44,611 nucleotides of DNA from Methylobacterium sp. J-088 (GTDB lineage Bacteria; Pseudomonadota; Alphaproteobacteria; Rhizobiales; Beijerinckiaceae): assembly GCF_022829295.1 (NCBI RefSeq), contig NZ_JAKSYH010000242.1, positions 1 to 44,611 on the forward strand. The letters run 5' to 3'. Made by a program: the position numbers and the translations under genes. Below the pieces are notes generated by a model that did no database searches, was not told where the DNA came from, and saw only the letters and a list, made by a program, of their open reading frames with translations. Positions 26,875-34,724 of this stretch are shown in pieces; position 1 is the first letter of the stretch; each line of letters begins with the position of its first letter.

Positions 26875-27954
26875 TCACGGATAGCGTCCGGCCCACTCGT
26901 CGTGCGCCCGCGTCCAGAAATGCTTCATCAACGGTGAGACCGGGATCGGCCCGCCCGGCGCATGTGCGTAGAAGGGTGCCCCGAGCGCGGTCTGGGCCGC
27001 ATTGAACGGGTTGAAGTCGGTCTTCGGGGCGCTGTCGATTGCGGACGCGACGAATGTACGACCCGGACAAGCCACCTGCCCGGTGCAGCGACCGACAATG
27101 TATTCGCCGAGCGCCGTGCCGAGCATCCGCCCGGCCAGATTGTCGACCGGGAAGTGGACGCCGGCGATGACCCTGTTCGTGGCGATCCGCGCGGCTTGGC
27201 GATCGAGCTGCTCGACGATCTGCGTGTACTTCGGCTCGAGCCCGAGCAGCATCTTGAGAACATGGGCGACCGCATGGGCCTGCGTCGCGTGTCCGCTGGG
27301 GAAGCTCCCATGCCCCGGCGTCGTGATCATCGGCTGCACCTGGGCGCTGTATTCGACCGGACGCCAGCAGGCCAAGGCTTGCTTCAGCCGCATCTCCACG
27401 TAGACGCAGAACTGCAAGACAATGTTGAGTAGTTCGAACGTGCGTTTGGTACGATCGGGATGCAGATAGACGACCGAGGACCAAAATGCGTACTGTGGAT
27501 CGATCTGCGCCATGATCTCGGTGGCACGCTCGCTGCGCAATTCCGCCCAGCTGAAGACCAGCGGGATCTGAGCGGCAAAAGTCGCTCTTTGCGGCCGATC
27601 GACGTGCGCGATCAGATCCGGCCCGCGAGAAACCCTGAAGCCCGACTGCGTGTCTTGGAAGACGATACCGTGCAGCAGATCGCCAATCGCGATGTAAGCA
27701 CGAACCCAGGGTTCCCAACGTTCAAGCTGCTCGGGTGCGTCGATCGCTGGAAGTGCGGGCGCGTGCAGCGTGAGATCGTTCGTAATAATCCCTTCGCGCT
27801 CGAGGATCAGCGCATCCACCATGATCGGATTGGCATAGGCATCGGCGAGCGTGCCGAGCACCGAGCCGCCTGCCCCGCCGGCCCCACCAGCTCCCCCTGC
27901 CCCACCAGCACCGCCGGCCCCACCAGCACCGCCTGCCCCGCCCAACTGTGCCAT
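26875..27954 (-). CDS. PAP2-superfamily / vanadium-dependent haloperoxidase-like enzyme
   Basis: A 359-residue protein. Residues 5-30 are a run of Gly-Gly-Ala triplets. The catalytic region has the complete acid phosphatase/haloperoxidase signature: K191-x6-R198-P199, PSGH with His222, and N260-R261-x5-H267-x3-D271. In this superfamily these residues bind phosphate or vanadate. Overall length and the lack of membrane helices favour the soluble vanadium-haloperoxidase-like branch over membrane lipid phosphatases. It could oxidise halides with peroxide or act as a phosphatase; the sequence cannot settle this. There is no signal peptide. The start ATG 27954 has GGGAGGGAAG just upstream. It sits 25 bases behind the cyclase gene and 21 before the protease gene, so the three are probably one transcript. 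Confidence 0.85.
   Translation of the reverse strand: MAQLGGAGGAGGAGGAGGAGGAGGAGGAGGSVLGTLADAYANPIMVDALILEREGIITNDLTLHAPALPAIDAPEQLERWEPWVRAYIAIGDLLHGIVFQDTQSGFRVSRGPDLIAHVDRPQRATFAAQIPLVFSWAELRSERATEIMAQIDPQYAFWSSVVYLHPDRTKRTFELLNIVLQFCVYVEMRLKQALACWRPVEYSAQVQPMITTPGHGSFPSGHATQAHAVAHVLKMLLGLEPKYTQIVEQLDRQAARIATNRVIAGVHFPVDNLAGRMLGTALGEYIVGRCTGQVACPGRTFVASAIDSAPKTDFNPFNAAQTALGAPFYAHAPGGPIPVSPLMKHFWTRAHDEWAGRYP
27865..27942 (-). repeat. In-gene Gly-Gly-Ala triplet repeat
   Basis: About 8-9 tandem 9-bp units coding Gly-Gly-Ala at the N-terminus of the PAP2-fold protein. Units differ at third positions. Such tracts can vary in copy number by slippage and would alter only a flexible N-terminal tail. 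Confidence 0.75.
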
Positions 27955-27979
27955 TGCTTCCCTCCCTCAGAGTGGGTCG

Positions 27980-29884
27980 TCACCCCGCCGGCAATCCAGC
28001 CGCCGCCAAGCACCGTGCCCAGTCTCGGCCCGTGTTGAGGTTCGCGTTGGGCATCCTCGCCAGGTAACCTTCGACGGTCAGCGCAGGCTCGAGCTGACGG
28101 ACGTTTCGAAGAGCCTCGCGGGCCTCGCTCATCCGGCCCTGGTTGACGAGCGCGATCGTGAGGACACGCCAGGTCGACAGGTGCATGCGGTTGAGCATCA
28201 AGGATGAGCGCGCGAGCCGCTCTGCGTTCTCATAATCCTGCGCCGACAGTTCGGCCGTCGCAGCGAGCGACTCGTAGTAGTAGCGCAGGGGATCGAGGGG
28301 CGAGAGTTCCAGAGCGCGCCGTGTCGAGGCGACCGCCGTTTCGCCATCCCCGAGGAAGGCGTGGACCGTCCCGCGGTAGAGCCAGCCCAAAGCATGGCTC
28401 GGGTTGACAGCAATGGCCTCGTCGCAACGCGCCCGCGCAACATCAAGGTCTTTCAGCAGATGGCAGTAGACAAAACCTTCTGTCGCAAGGGCGAGGGCAT
28501 CCGAGGGATTGCGGTCGAGTGCTGCGCGCGTCGAGCCCAAGGCTTCGGCCGCTTCCTGATCGCGGTTCTCGGACCAACCCCTGGTGACGCGCAGGACGAA
28601 CCAATTACCCAGCAGGGCGTGCGGCGCGGTCATGCGGTTGTGTCGGTTGATCAGCTCGTCGAGGAGTTGGCGAGTCCGCAGGAAATCCTGCCTGTTCGCG
28701 CGATGCATCAAGGTGGAGCTGCCCAGAAGCAAGGAGTAGCTCTCCAGGCTCGGCAGGGGCTGGGTCCGGATATGTTCGATTTCAGTTTCGAAGATCGACT
28801 CATGCGTAGCCTGGGCGATGAGAGCTGCGAGCTCACTGTCTGCCTGGAGGAGGTCATCGACCCGTCCGCTGAAGCGATCAGCCCACAGCACCCGATTGCC
28901 GCGAGACTCGGACAGTTCTGCCGTAACCAGGATGTTACCGCGATCCGCGACAAAACTGCCACTGAGGATATAGGTCGCTTCTAGACAGGCCGAAATCTCC
29001 TCAATGGCGTCGGACCGATCCCGAAATACAGCGGTCGACCGTCGTGAGATGACCTTAAGGTTCGTGTTTTTGGAAAGGCGACACATGACACCATCGGCGA
29101 TCAGGGTGCCGACATCGAGATACGCCGCTGTCTTGCTGCTCGCCTGGAAGGGAATGACCGCAACCGACGGTACCATTGCGGCTTCGGAGTCGCGCCGGCC
29201 GGGCATGGTCGTTCGCGGAGCAGCGGGCCCGATCCGATAGGCACGGACCGGCTTGTCGAAATGCTTGAGGAAGCAGTCGCCGAGATCCTCGCAGGAGGCA
29301 TCCACCCCGTGCGTCAGCTCATCTCGGGCGGCGGCGTTTCCGATGGTGTCACCGGGCCCGCCCAATTGAGCGAGCGCGGCGGCAAGCCCCTCATACGCCG
29401 AAATGCCAGCGATTGTTTCGCCTGGGCCAGCTAGTGTCGCAAGCCGCGCCGCCAAATTAATGCCCGTGCCGTATACGTCTCTGCCGTCGCTCCAGGCCGC
29501 GGTCACGTTCAAGCCGGCTCGGAGGTGAAAATGTCGATCCTCGGGCAATCCGACGTTTAAACGGGCGGTCGCCCGATGCATGTCATGCGCGGCGGACGCC
29601 GCGTCGGATACGGCTTGGAACCGCAGCAGAAGGCCATCGCCAAGGCTCTTTACGAGCACTCCGTCATATCTTGGTAATATTTCCTGCGAGACAACATTAA
29701 CAAAGTCCATCCATCGACTGACAGTCTCGTATTCGTCCTGTCGCATGAGACGCACGGATTCGACGAGGTCAACGAGCAGGATGACGACGTCTTCGCGCAC
29801 GAGTCCTGAGCTTGCGGACCGCAAGCTCAAGCGCTCCGGAAGGATACATGGCTTGTCGTGGGGAATGGCTAAGCCCTCGCTCAC
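27980..29884 (-). CDS. Class III adenylate/guanylate cyclase with TolB-like and TPR regions
   Basis: A 634-residue soluble protein. The catalytic domain lies at about 30-200: metal-binding Asp39 (LLVDLVES) and Asp83 (SLGDGLLLRF), substrate-type residues Lys79 and Asp136, and transition-state Asn143 and Arg147 (GTGINLAARL). All are present, so it should be active; Lys and Asp at the base-selecting positions favour ATP. Residues about 235-335 form a TolB-N-like domain (VAVIPFQASS, ATYILSGSFVADRGNILVTA), and 400-610 are TPR helices for protein contacts. This architecture is common in Rhizobiales. No membrane or sensor domain is present. The start is GTG 29884; a GTG at residue 29 is an alternative. 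It heads an operon with the PAP2-fold and S8 protease genes. Confidence 0.88.
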   Translation of the reverse strand: MSEGLAIPHDKPCILPERLSLRSASSGLVREDVVILLVDLVESVRLMRQDEYETVSRWMDFVNVVSQEILPRYDGVLVKSLGDGLLLRFQAVSDAASAAHDMHRATARLNVGLPEDRHFHLRAGLNVTAAWSDGRDVYGTGINLAARLATLAGPGETIAGISAYEGLAAALAQLGGPGDTIGNAAARDELTHGVDASCEDLGDCFLKHFDKPVRAYRIGPAAPRTTMPGRRDSEAAMVPSVAVIPFQASSKTAAYLDVGTLIADGVMCRLSKNTNLKVISRRSTAVFRDRSDAIEEISACLEATYILSGSFVADRGNILVTAELSESRGNRVLWADRFSGRVDDLLQADSELAALIAQATHESIFETEIEHIRTQPLPSLESYSLLLGSSTLMHRANRQDFLRTRQLLDELINRHNRMTAPHALLGNWFVLRVTRGWSENRDQEAAEALGSTRAALDRNPSDALALATEGFVYCHLLKDLDVARARCDEAIAVNPSHALGWLYRGTVHAFLGDGETAVASTRRALELSPLDPLRYYYESLAATAELSAQDYENAERLARSSLMLNRMHLSTWRVLTIALVNQGRMSEAREALRNVRQLEPALTVEGYLARMPNANLNTGRDWARCLAAAGLPAG

Positions 29885-30755
29885 GCCGAATCAGCGATGC
29901 CAGATCTATTATTCTCATGAATACCATATTCGAGCCGTAACATCCCGCATTCGCGCGTGCGGTTAGCATTATTTTTAACTGAAAATTAGAATGGATAAAG
30001 TTGCATTAATTAAAATGATCACCGAGCACAATATTCTTAGAAAGCAATGCGCCAAAAATTCTTTAAGACAGCCGATAATAACGCACTGCTGCTTATATAT
30101 GCCGATCGATTTCATCACCGCCCCTCGGAGCAATATAAGACCGGATTCTTGCGACGCTGGAGTCGTCCTGATCTCGGCTGCGCATTCTGATTGCGGCTTG
30201 AAAAGTGTTTTCCCGCGCTCCCCGCGCGCTGATAGGTGTCTCTGCGACGAGCGAGCGCCTGCCCGCTCGATCCACGCCATCACGGCGCGAGCCCCCGGCC
30301 CATCGTCGTCAGCGACTAAAGGAGTGCGGTTAGCGATATCGAGGGCTTGAAGTGGTGCCATCCGGCAAGCTTCGACGTTCGGCCGTTTGTGCGAGCGTGG
30401 GACGCTGGTCAGCGCGCGGTCAAGCCGGCTTACAACCCGCCCGAACCAAGTATCCTCCGGCAAGCCTTTCGCGTCGTCGCTGGCGCCAAGGCGGTCGCGC
30501 ATCCGGACAGGCTCGCGATGGCCGCGCTGGTCGACAACAGGGCGACCAGCGCCAGGGTCGAGCCCGACGTGGCCGACGCCAAACCCCGCCTCCACCGAGA
30601 ACACCGCGTCCCGCTTGCCCCGCTGGCGCGTGAGCAGGGCCGTGCCGAGCTTGGGGACGGAAGCGCCCGGGGCCACATCGCCGCTATCGCCGCCGGCACG
30701 CCTCGACGATACTCAGGCGGCGTGAGACAGTCTGGCGGCGCGGAAGCGGGCGACG
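29885..30755. other. Long region without a supported gene
   Basis: The left part (29930-30090) is AT-rich and includes the likely promoter of the cyclase operon. The middle and right are GC-rich with long open frames on both strands. One minus-strand frame (30430-30699) contains a lipobox-like LASLSGC pattern in a hydrophobic run but begins with an Arg/Ser-rich stretch unlike any signal peptide. I cannot support any gene; decayed coding DNA is possible. Confidence 0.35.
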
Positions 30756-31514
30756 CTAGCGAGCGCCGGTGAAGAACGTAGCGTAGCCATCCATGTGGAC
30801 GCGTTCGAGATGCGCTTGATAGGCCGCGTAAGCCGGCTCATGCGGCGCAATGCGGCCGTAACCGAGGTCAGCCGCGAGGCGCTCCGGCAGCAGGGCGAGC
30901 GGGGCCGCAGCGGGCGTGAGTTGCGTGCCGCGGCCGGCGTGGAGCGTAGTGAGAATTCCGTACATCGCGCCGCGAATGTTGGGACGGCACAGCACCGCGA
31001 GGCGATGCTGCCCGTGCCAGTTGGTCACGAGATAGATCATGCCGGATTGGCTCGGGACGGCGACGCTGCCGGACTGCGCAAAGGGGGCATCGACCCGCTC
31101 GGCCTCGCGGAACACCAAGCGCGCGCTGGCCGCATCCCAGGCGATCTCGGTGCGGTAGGCGAAAATGGCCCCCGCCGTCTCGAACGAGGGACGCAGGGTG
31201 AGATAGCGGCCCTCCAGCCAGGACACGCCTTCCTGCGCGTAGGCTCCGAGTTCGTCGGGGGCGTGACGCGGCAGGTCCGGAGCCGAGGCCTGCCCCATCG
31301 GCTGCCTCAAAGATTGGCCCAACGCCTCCTCCAGCCGGATCGTGGTCGCCAGGGTGAAGGGCCGGCGGCCGGCGAGCGCCTTCTCCAGCGTCGAGAGGCT
31401 GATCCGAGCCTCCTCGGCCAGCGTCTGCCGGGAGATGCGCCGGCGGGCCAGCGCCTCGCGCACGGTCTGGGCAATGGCGCGGCTCTGCGCCTCGGACAGT
31501 TCGATCTCGCTCAC
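30756..31514 (-). CDS. Helix-turn-helix (XRE-like) regulator with C-terminal sensor-like domain
   Basis: A 252-residue protein from GTG 31514. Residues about 10-65 form an XRE-like DNA-binding domain (RAIAQTVREALARRRISRQTL, ARISLSTLEKALAGRRPFTL). The rest is an unrecognised alpha/beta domain with SWLEGRYLTLRPSFETAGAI, MIYLVTNWHGQHRLAVLCRP and DGYATFFTG, which may bind a ligand. The frame is open to TTG 31574, but that stretch coincides with a tandem GTGCGG array that looks like an operator, so I place the start after it. It follows the sortase gene on the same strand after 92 bases. The same 15-bp motif lies upstream of the sortase target gene, so control of the sortase operon and itself is the natural reading. 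Confidence 0.78.
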   Translation of the reverse strand: MSEIELSEAQSRAIAQTVREALARRRISRQTLAEEARISLSTLEKALAGRRPFTLATTIRLEEALGQSLRQPMGQASAPDLPRHAPDELGAYAQEGVSWLEGRYLTLRPSFETAGAIFAYRTEIAWDAASARLVFREAERVDAPFAQSGSVAVPSQSGMIYLVTNWHGQHRLAVLCRPNIRGAMYGILTTLHAGRGTQLTPAAAPLALLPERLAADLGYGRIAPHEPAYAAYQAHLERVHMDGYATFFTGAR

Positions 31515-31538
31515 AGGCTCGGCTCGCACGGGCTCGAT

Positions 31539-31564
31539 CCGCACAGATCCGCACGAAACCGCAC
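31539..31564 (-). promoter_or_regulatory. Tandem GTGCGG decamer array upstream of the HTH regulator
   Basis: Read on the minus strand, GTGCGG begins at 31564, 31554 and 31544, exactly one helical turn apart. The outermost 15 bases, GTGCGGTTTCGTGCG (31564-31550), recur exactly on the plus strand at 34518-34532. The array ends 25 bases before the chosen start of the regulator gene, which fits autoregulation. Confidence 0.55.
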
Positions 31565-31606
31565 ATTTGCGCAAGCGCGGCCAGGCTGATCGTCCTCGCC
31601 AACCCG

Positions 31607-32197
31607 TCAGGAACGCCCCGCCTCCGAGGCCAGCTCGGTCTCGACGATCAGCCGCAGCGGGCCGGACTGGAGCGCCTCAAGGGGCCAGCAGGTGACGAGG
31701 TCGAGGTGCCGGCCGGGGGCCTGCGGGTCGATGCCCGAGGCGTCCCAGCGCGCCACCCGGGTTCCGGTGACGCGGAAGCGCCGGGTCCGGCCGTCGCGGC
31801 CGGTTACCGTGACGGGATCGCCGGGCCTGAGCTGCCCCAGCACCGCGAATTGCGTGTCGCGGTGGGCGGCGATGATCGCGGTGCCGGGCGCGCCGGCCTC
31901 CGGGGTGCCGTCCAGATGGCCGGGGCCGAAGGCTAGGGCCTGACCGCTTCCGCCCCGCAGCACCACGAAGCTGCGGCCCGCGACGGAGAGCCGGGCGACA
32001 GGCTCGGTGTCGGCCCAGGGCCAGGGCCGGGCGGCCCGGCCCTCGGCCAGGGTGCGGGCGAAGGCGCGCTCCAGCAGCATCTGCGCCAAGGCGGCCTTGG
32101 CGGGGATCCACGCGGCCCGCGCCGCCAGCCCAAGACCCACAAGGGTGAGGAGGGCGGCTAGCGCCCTCCCCAGTCCGGTTGCCAGGCCGCTTCTCAC
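31607..32197 (-). CDS. Class GN sortase
   Basis: A 196-residue sortase of the Gram-negative (GN) class. An N-terminal TM helix (about 10-32) anchors it in the inner membrane facing the periplasm. The catalytic triad is complete: His112 in AAHRDTQF, Cys170 in LVTCWPLE, and Arg182 in GPLRLIV. The family cleaves an LPxTG-like signal and joins the target to an amine acceptor; in proteobacteria the acceptor is not well defined. Its start codon overlaps the stop of the target gene (ATGA), so both are made in step. The paired target just upstream ends in LPQTG, which makes the enzyme-substrate link very likely. Confidence 0.92.
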   Translation of the reverse strand: MRSGLATGLGRALAALLTLVGLGLAARAAWIPAKAALAQMLLERAFARTLAEGRAARPWPWADTEPVARLSVAGRSFVVLRGGSGQALAFGPGHLDGTPEAGAPGTAIIAAHRDTQFAVLGQLRPGDPVTVTGRDGRTRRFRVTGTRVARWDASGIDPQAPGRHLDLVTCWPLEALQSGPLRLIVETELASEAGRS

Positions 32198-34371
32198 CGC
32201 GCGTCTCCGACTGACCGGCCGCTGCGCCGCAGGCCGACGCCCAGCAGGAGGCCCAGGAGTGCGAGGAGCAGGCCCAGGCCGAGCTGCGCCAGAATCCCGG
32301 CCCCGGTCTGCGGCAGGTCGATGGCCGCGCCGTCGGCGCGGATCGGCACGATCCGGGCGGCCCCGTCGTCGGCGGGCGCGACAGCGGGCCGGTCCGTGCC
32401 GAACACCTTGGCGAAGTCCCAGCCGGCCGGCAGGTTCAGCGGCAGGTCGGCGGCGACCAGGGGCGTGCCCGGCGCCCGACGCGGGGTGGCGTCGATGGCC
32501 ACGAGGCTTGTCAGCCGCGTCGTCAGGCCGTGCTCCAGGGCGAGGGCCAGGATGGTGGCGTCGGCCGCGTCGCCGCCGAGGCGCCCGGTGATGCGCGCCG
32601 TCTCGGTCTCGCCGATCCGGGAGCGCGCCCAGATCTTGGAGATGCCGGCACCCGCGCCCGCCTCGGCCAGGGGAAGCGTCCGGGTCCAGGTCCGGCCGCC
32701 CACCCGGCCCGAGACGGTCACGGTTCCTTCCGACGCCCCCGGCAGCCGCGCAGCGAAGACCAGCGGCTCGCCGCGGTACAGATCGGGCAGCGCGCCGGGC
32801 GTGACCGCGACGCCCGGGACCGAGAAGGTCGCGGTGAGGTCGGTGACGGCCGGGGATTCCAGCTTCTCGTAGAGCGCGCGGGTCCGGTCGCCGACCTGCG
32901 CAAGGTCGCGGATCTCCGTGAAGCTGCCGCGGCCGATCTCGGCGGCGTGACGCATCAGGTGGTCGTTGGGCGCCGAGCCGAGGCCGACCATGAACAGGCG
33001 CGTGCGCCCGAGATTCGCGTGGATCGCCGCGAAGATCCGCTCCTCGTCGCCGACGGCGCCGTCGGTGAGGAACACGACCTGGCGCACCCGCCCGTCCTCC
33101 GGGTGGGGATCGGCGAGCGCCGCCTTGAGGGGCGCCAGCATCTCGGTGCCGCCGCGGGCCTCCAGGGCGGCGACGAAGCGCTCAGCTTCCGCCAGGGCCG
33201 CCGGCGTGGCCGGGACCGGCTCGGGATGCAGCGCGTCCCAGGTGTCGTCGAAGCGGATGACGTTGAAGCGGTCCTGTGACGTCAGACGGCCGAGCCCGGC
33301 CAGCAGCCCGGCCTTGGCCTGCCGCATCGAGGCGCCGGACATCGAGCCGGAATTATCGATGACGAAGGTGACGTCGCGCGCCGGCCGGGCCGCCGCATCG
33401 GTCTCGATCGCCGGCGGATTCACGGCGGCCAGCAGGTAGGTCCGGCCGGCGACGGTCTCGCGAAACAGGCCGAGATCGGGCACCCGGCTTGGGGCCGGTG
33501 TCCAGGTCAACTCGAGATCGCGGTCGGCCGGTACGACGCCGTCGGCGAGCGTGATGGTCCGCGCCTCCGGGCCGGTCTCGGTCACGCGGATCGCGTGGGT
33601 GGCGCTCTGCACGGCGCCGACCGCGAAGCCCGCCTGGAGACGCACCGTGACGGCGACCGGATTGGTCGGCGGGGACAGGGCCGGGTCGAGCACCGGCGGG
33701 CTGATCCGGGCGCGATCCGGCACCGGATCGCGGGCCGCCTCGGCCACACCGTCGAGGGAGACGGCGTCCACCGCGGCGGGGGCGGGATTGTAGCGGGGCG
33801 CGACCACCAGGGGCAGGCGCAGCATCCGCATCTCGCCCGAGACGGAAATCGTCTGCTGATAGGTGATCTGGACCAGCACCGTCTCGCCGGGGCCGATATT
33901 GGCGACCGCGTTGGTGAAGATGTTGGGCCGCTCCTGCGCGGTGAGCGCCGCCGACTGCCCGGCCGCCTTCGCGGCCTCGTAGGCGCGCTTGGCCGCCGCC
34001 CGCTCGCGGATGTCGGCGACGATCACGCGGGTGCCGACGACGAGCTTCATCCCGTCGACGGCCGCGTCCTCCGGCAGGGGATACACGTAGATGCCCTCGA
34101 CCCAGTCCGCCGTGATGTTGCGGAAGGCCTGGGTGACGGTGGCCCGGGCGGTCGGGCCTCTGACATCGACGCCGATGTCGGTGGCGAGCTGAACGGCCTC
34201 GACCGGCGCGGTGCCGGCCGGCCCGCGCAGCGTCAGGCCGCCGCGTGCCGGCCCCGGCGCCGAGTGAGCCGAGGCGAGCATGACGAGAAGCGCCAGCAGC
34301 GCGAGGAAGAGCGGCGACAGCGCGGCGTTGCGGTTGGGCTCGACCGCGGGTCGCGGAGCGAAGAACGGCAT
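32194..34371 (-). CDS. Sortase target protein with VIT and von Willebrand A domains
   Basis: A 725-residue 'marine proteobacterial sortase target' protein. A signal/TM segment (LSPLFLALLALLVMLASAHS) is followed by a VIT domain (VQLATDIGVDVRGPTARATV, VEGIYVYPLPEDAAVDGMKL). A vWA domain with intact MIDAS D339-x-S341-x-S343 (FVIDNSGSMSG) comes next, then a beta-rich part. The C-terminus is a sorting signal: LPQTG at 686-690, a hydrophobic helix and RRSGR. It should be cleaved after Thr by the sortase encoded directly downstream. VIT-vWA proteins bind metal-dependent partners and resemble inter-alpha-trypsin inhibitor heavy chains. ATG 34371 has AGGAGG nine bases upstream, so the longer frame to 34446 is not used. 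The promoter region holds a GTGCGGTTTCGTGCG copy about 150 bases upstream. Confidence 0.92.
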   Translation of the reverse strand: MPFFAPRPAVEPNRNAALSPLFLALLALLVMLASAHSAPGPARGGLTLRGPAGTAPVEAVQLATDIGVDVRGPTARATVTQAFRNITADWVEGIYVYPLPEDAAVDGMKLVVGTRVIVADIRERAAAKRAYEAAKAAGQSAALTAQERPNIFTNAVANIGPGETVLVQITYQQTISVSGEMRMLRLPLVVAPRYNPAPAAVDAVSLDGVAEAARDPVPDRARISPPVLDPALSPPTNPVAVTVRLQAGFAVGAVQSATHAIRVTETGPEARTITLADGVVPADRDLELTWTPAPSRVPDLGLFRETVAGRTYLLAAVNPPAIETDAAARPARDVTFVIDNSGSMSGASMRQAKAGLLAGLGRLTSQDRFNVIRFDDTWDALHPEPVPATPAALAEAERFVAALEARGGTEMLAPLKAALADPHPEDGRVRQVVFLTDGAVGDEERIFAAIHANLGRTRLFMVGLGSAPNDHLMRHAAEIGRGSFTEIRDLAQVGDRTRALYEKLESPAVTDLTATFSVPGVAVTPGALPDLYRGEPLVFAARLPGASEGTVTVSGRVGGRTWTRTLPLAEAGAGAGISKIWARSRIGETETARITGRLGGDAADATILALALEHGLTTRLTSLVAIDATPRRAPGTPLVAADLPLNLPAGWDFAKVFGTDRPAVAPADDGAARIVPIRADGAAIDLPQTGAGILAQLGLGLLLALLGLLLGVGLRRSGRSVGDAR

Positions 34372-34517
34372 CGGGGAAACCTCCTGCGCCGGCGGATCGG
34401 GGCCGGCTCGCCGCTGAAGCTCCCGCGCCCGCCGCTGGGCCGCCACGAGAAGCTTCGCCCTTTTTCAGGCTCCGGCCGTACCCACCGGCCGCGTCCGGGC
34501 GGATCCGTGCTGGGCCG

Positions 34518-34532
34518 GTGCGGTTTCGTGCG
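34518..34532 (+). promoter_or_regulatory. Second copy of the GTGCGGTTTCGTGCG motif
   Basis: Exact 15-base match to the motif upstream of the HTH regulator at 31550-31564 (opposite strand). A further GTGC at 34507 continues the roughly 10-11 base spacing. It lies about 147 bases upstream of the sortase target start and 36 bases left of the SPFH promoter. It is a candidate operator for the HTH regulator. Confidence 0.5.
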
Positions 34533-34567
34533 CCGCAGGACGGTCCGTGACGGAACGGCCGGACGCC

Positions 34568-34597
34568 TTGACAGCGGCACCATCCACATCCTAGTTA
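34568..34597 (+). promoter_or_regulatory. Promoter of the SPFH gene
   Basis: A consensus -35 box TTGACA (34568-34573) is followed after 18 bases by TAGTTA (34592-34597), a plausible -10. The -10 lies inside the left arm of a perfect palindrome, so a bound repressor would block it. The transcript would start near 34605, about 120 bases before the SPFH start codon. Confidence 0.5.
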
Positions 34598-34623
34598 TAC
34601 TCATGTTGAGTATAACTAGGATG
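34587..34623. promoter_or_regulatory. Perfect 17-bp palindrome overlapping the SPFH promoter
   Basis: Left arm CATCCTAGTTATACTCA (34587-34603), loop TGT, right arm TGAGTATAACTAGGATG (34607-34623), with no mismatches. The AT-rich core contrasts with the GC-rich surroundings. Its position over the -10 box fits an operator; it could instead fold as an RNA hairpin at the very 5' end of the transcript. The right arm ends in an ATG that opens a 43-codon frame (34621-34752) overlapping the SPFH start. Confidence 0.7.
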
Positions 34624-34724
34624 ACGATCGAAGCCGCCCTCCGCCACATGCGAAGCCGGGACGGCGTTCCGCCCCGCCGAACTCTACCGCTTCGACAGGT
34701 CGGGTCCGTTCTGAGGAGACCATT

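Noticed and set aside
26489..27718. Minus-strand frame spanning the junction of the PAP2-fold and protease genes as a fusion protein
   Set aside because: It is in a different frame from both, and each gene has its own start, ribosome site and complete motif set.
30430..30699. Minus-strand lipoprotein-like frame with an LSGC lipobox
   Set aside because: The hydrophobic run lies after some 45 Arg/Ser-rich residues with no start or ribosome site close to it; not a credible signal peptide.
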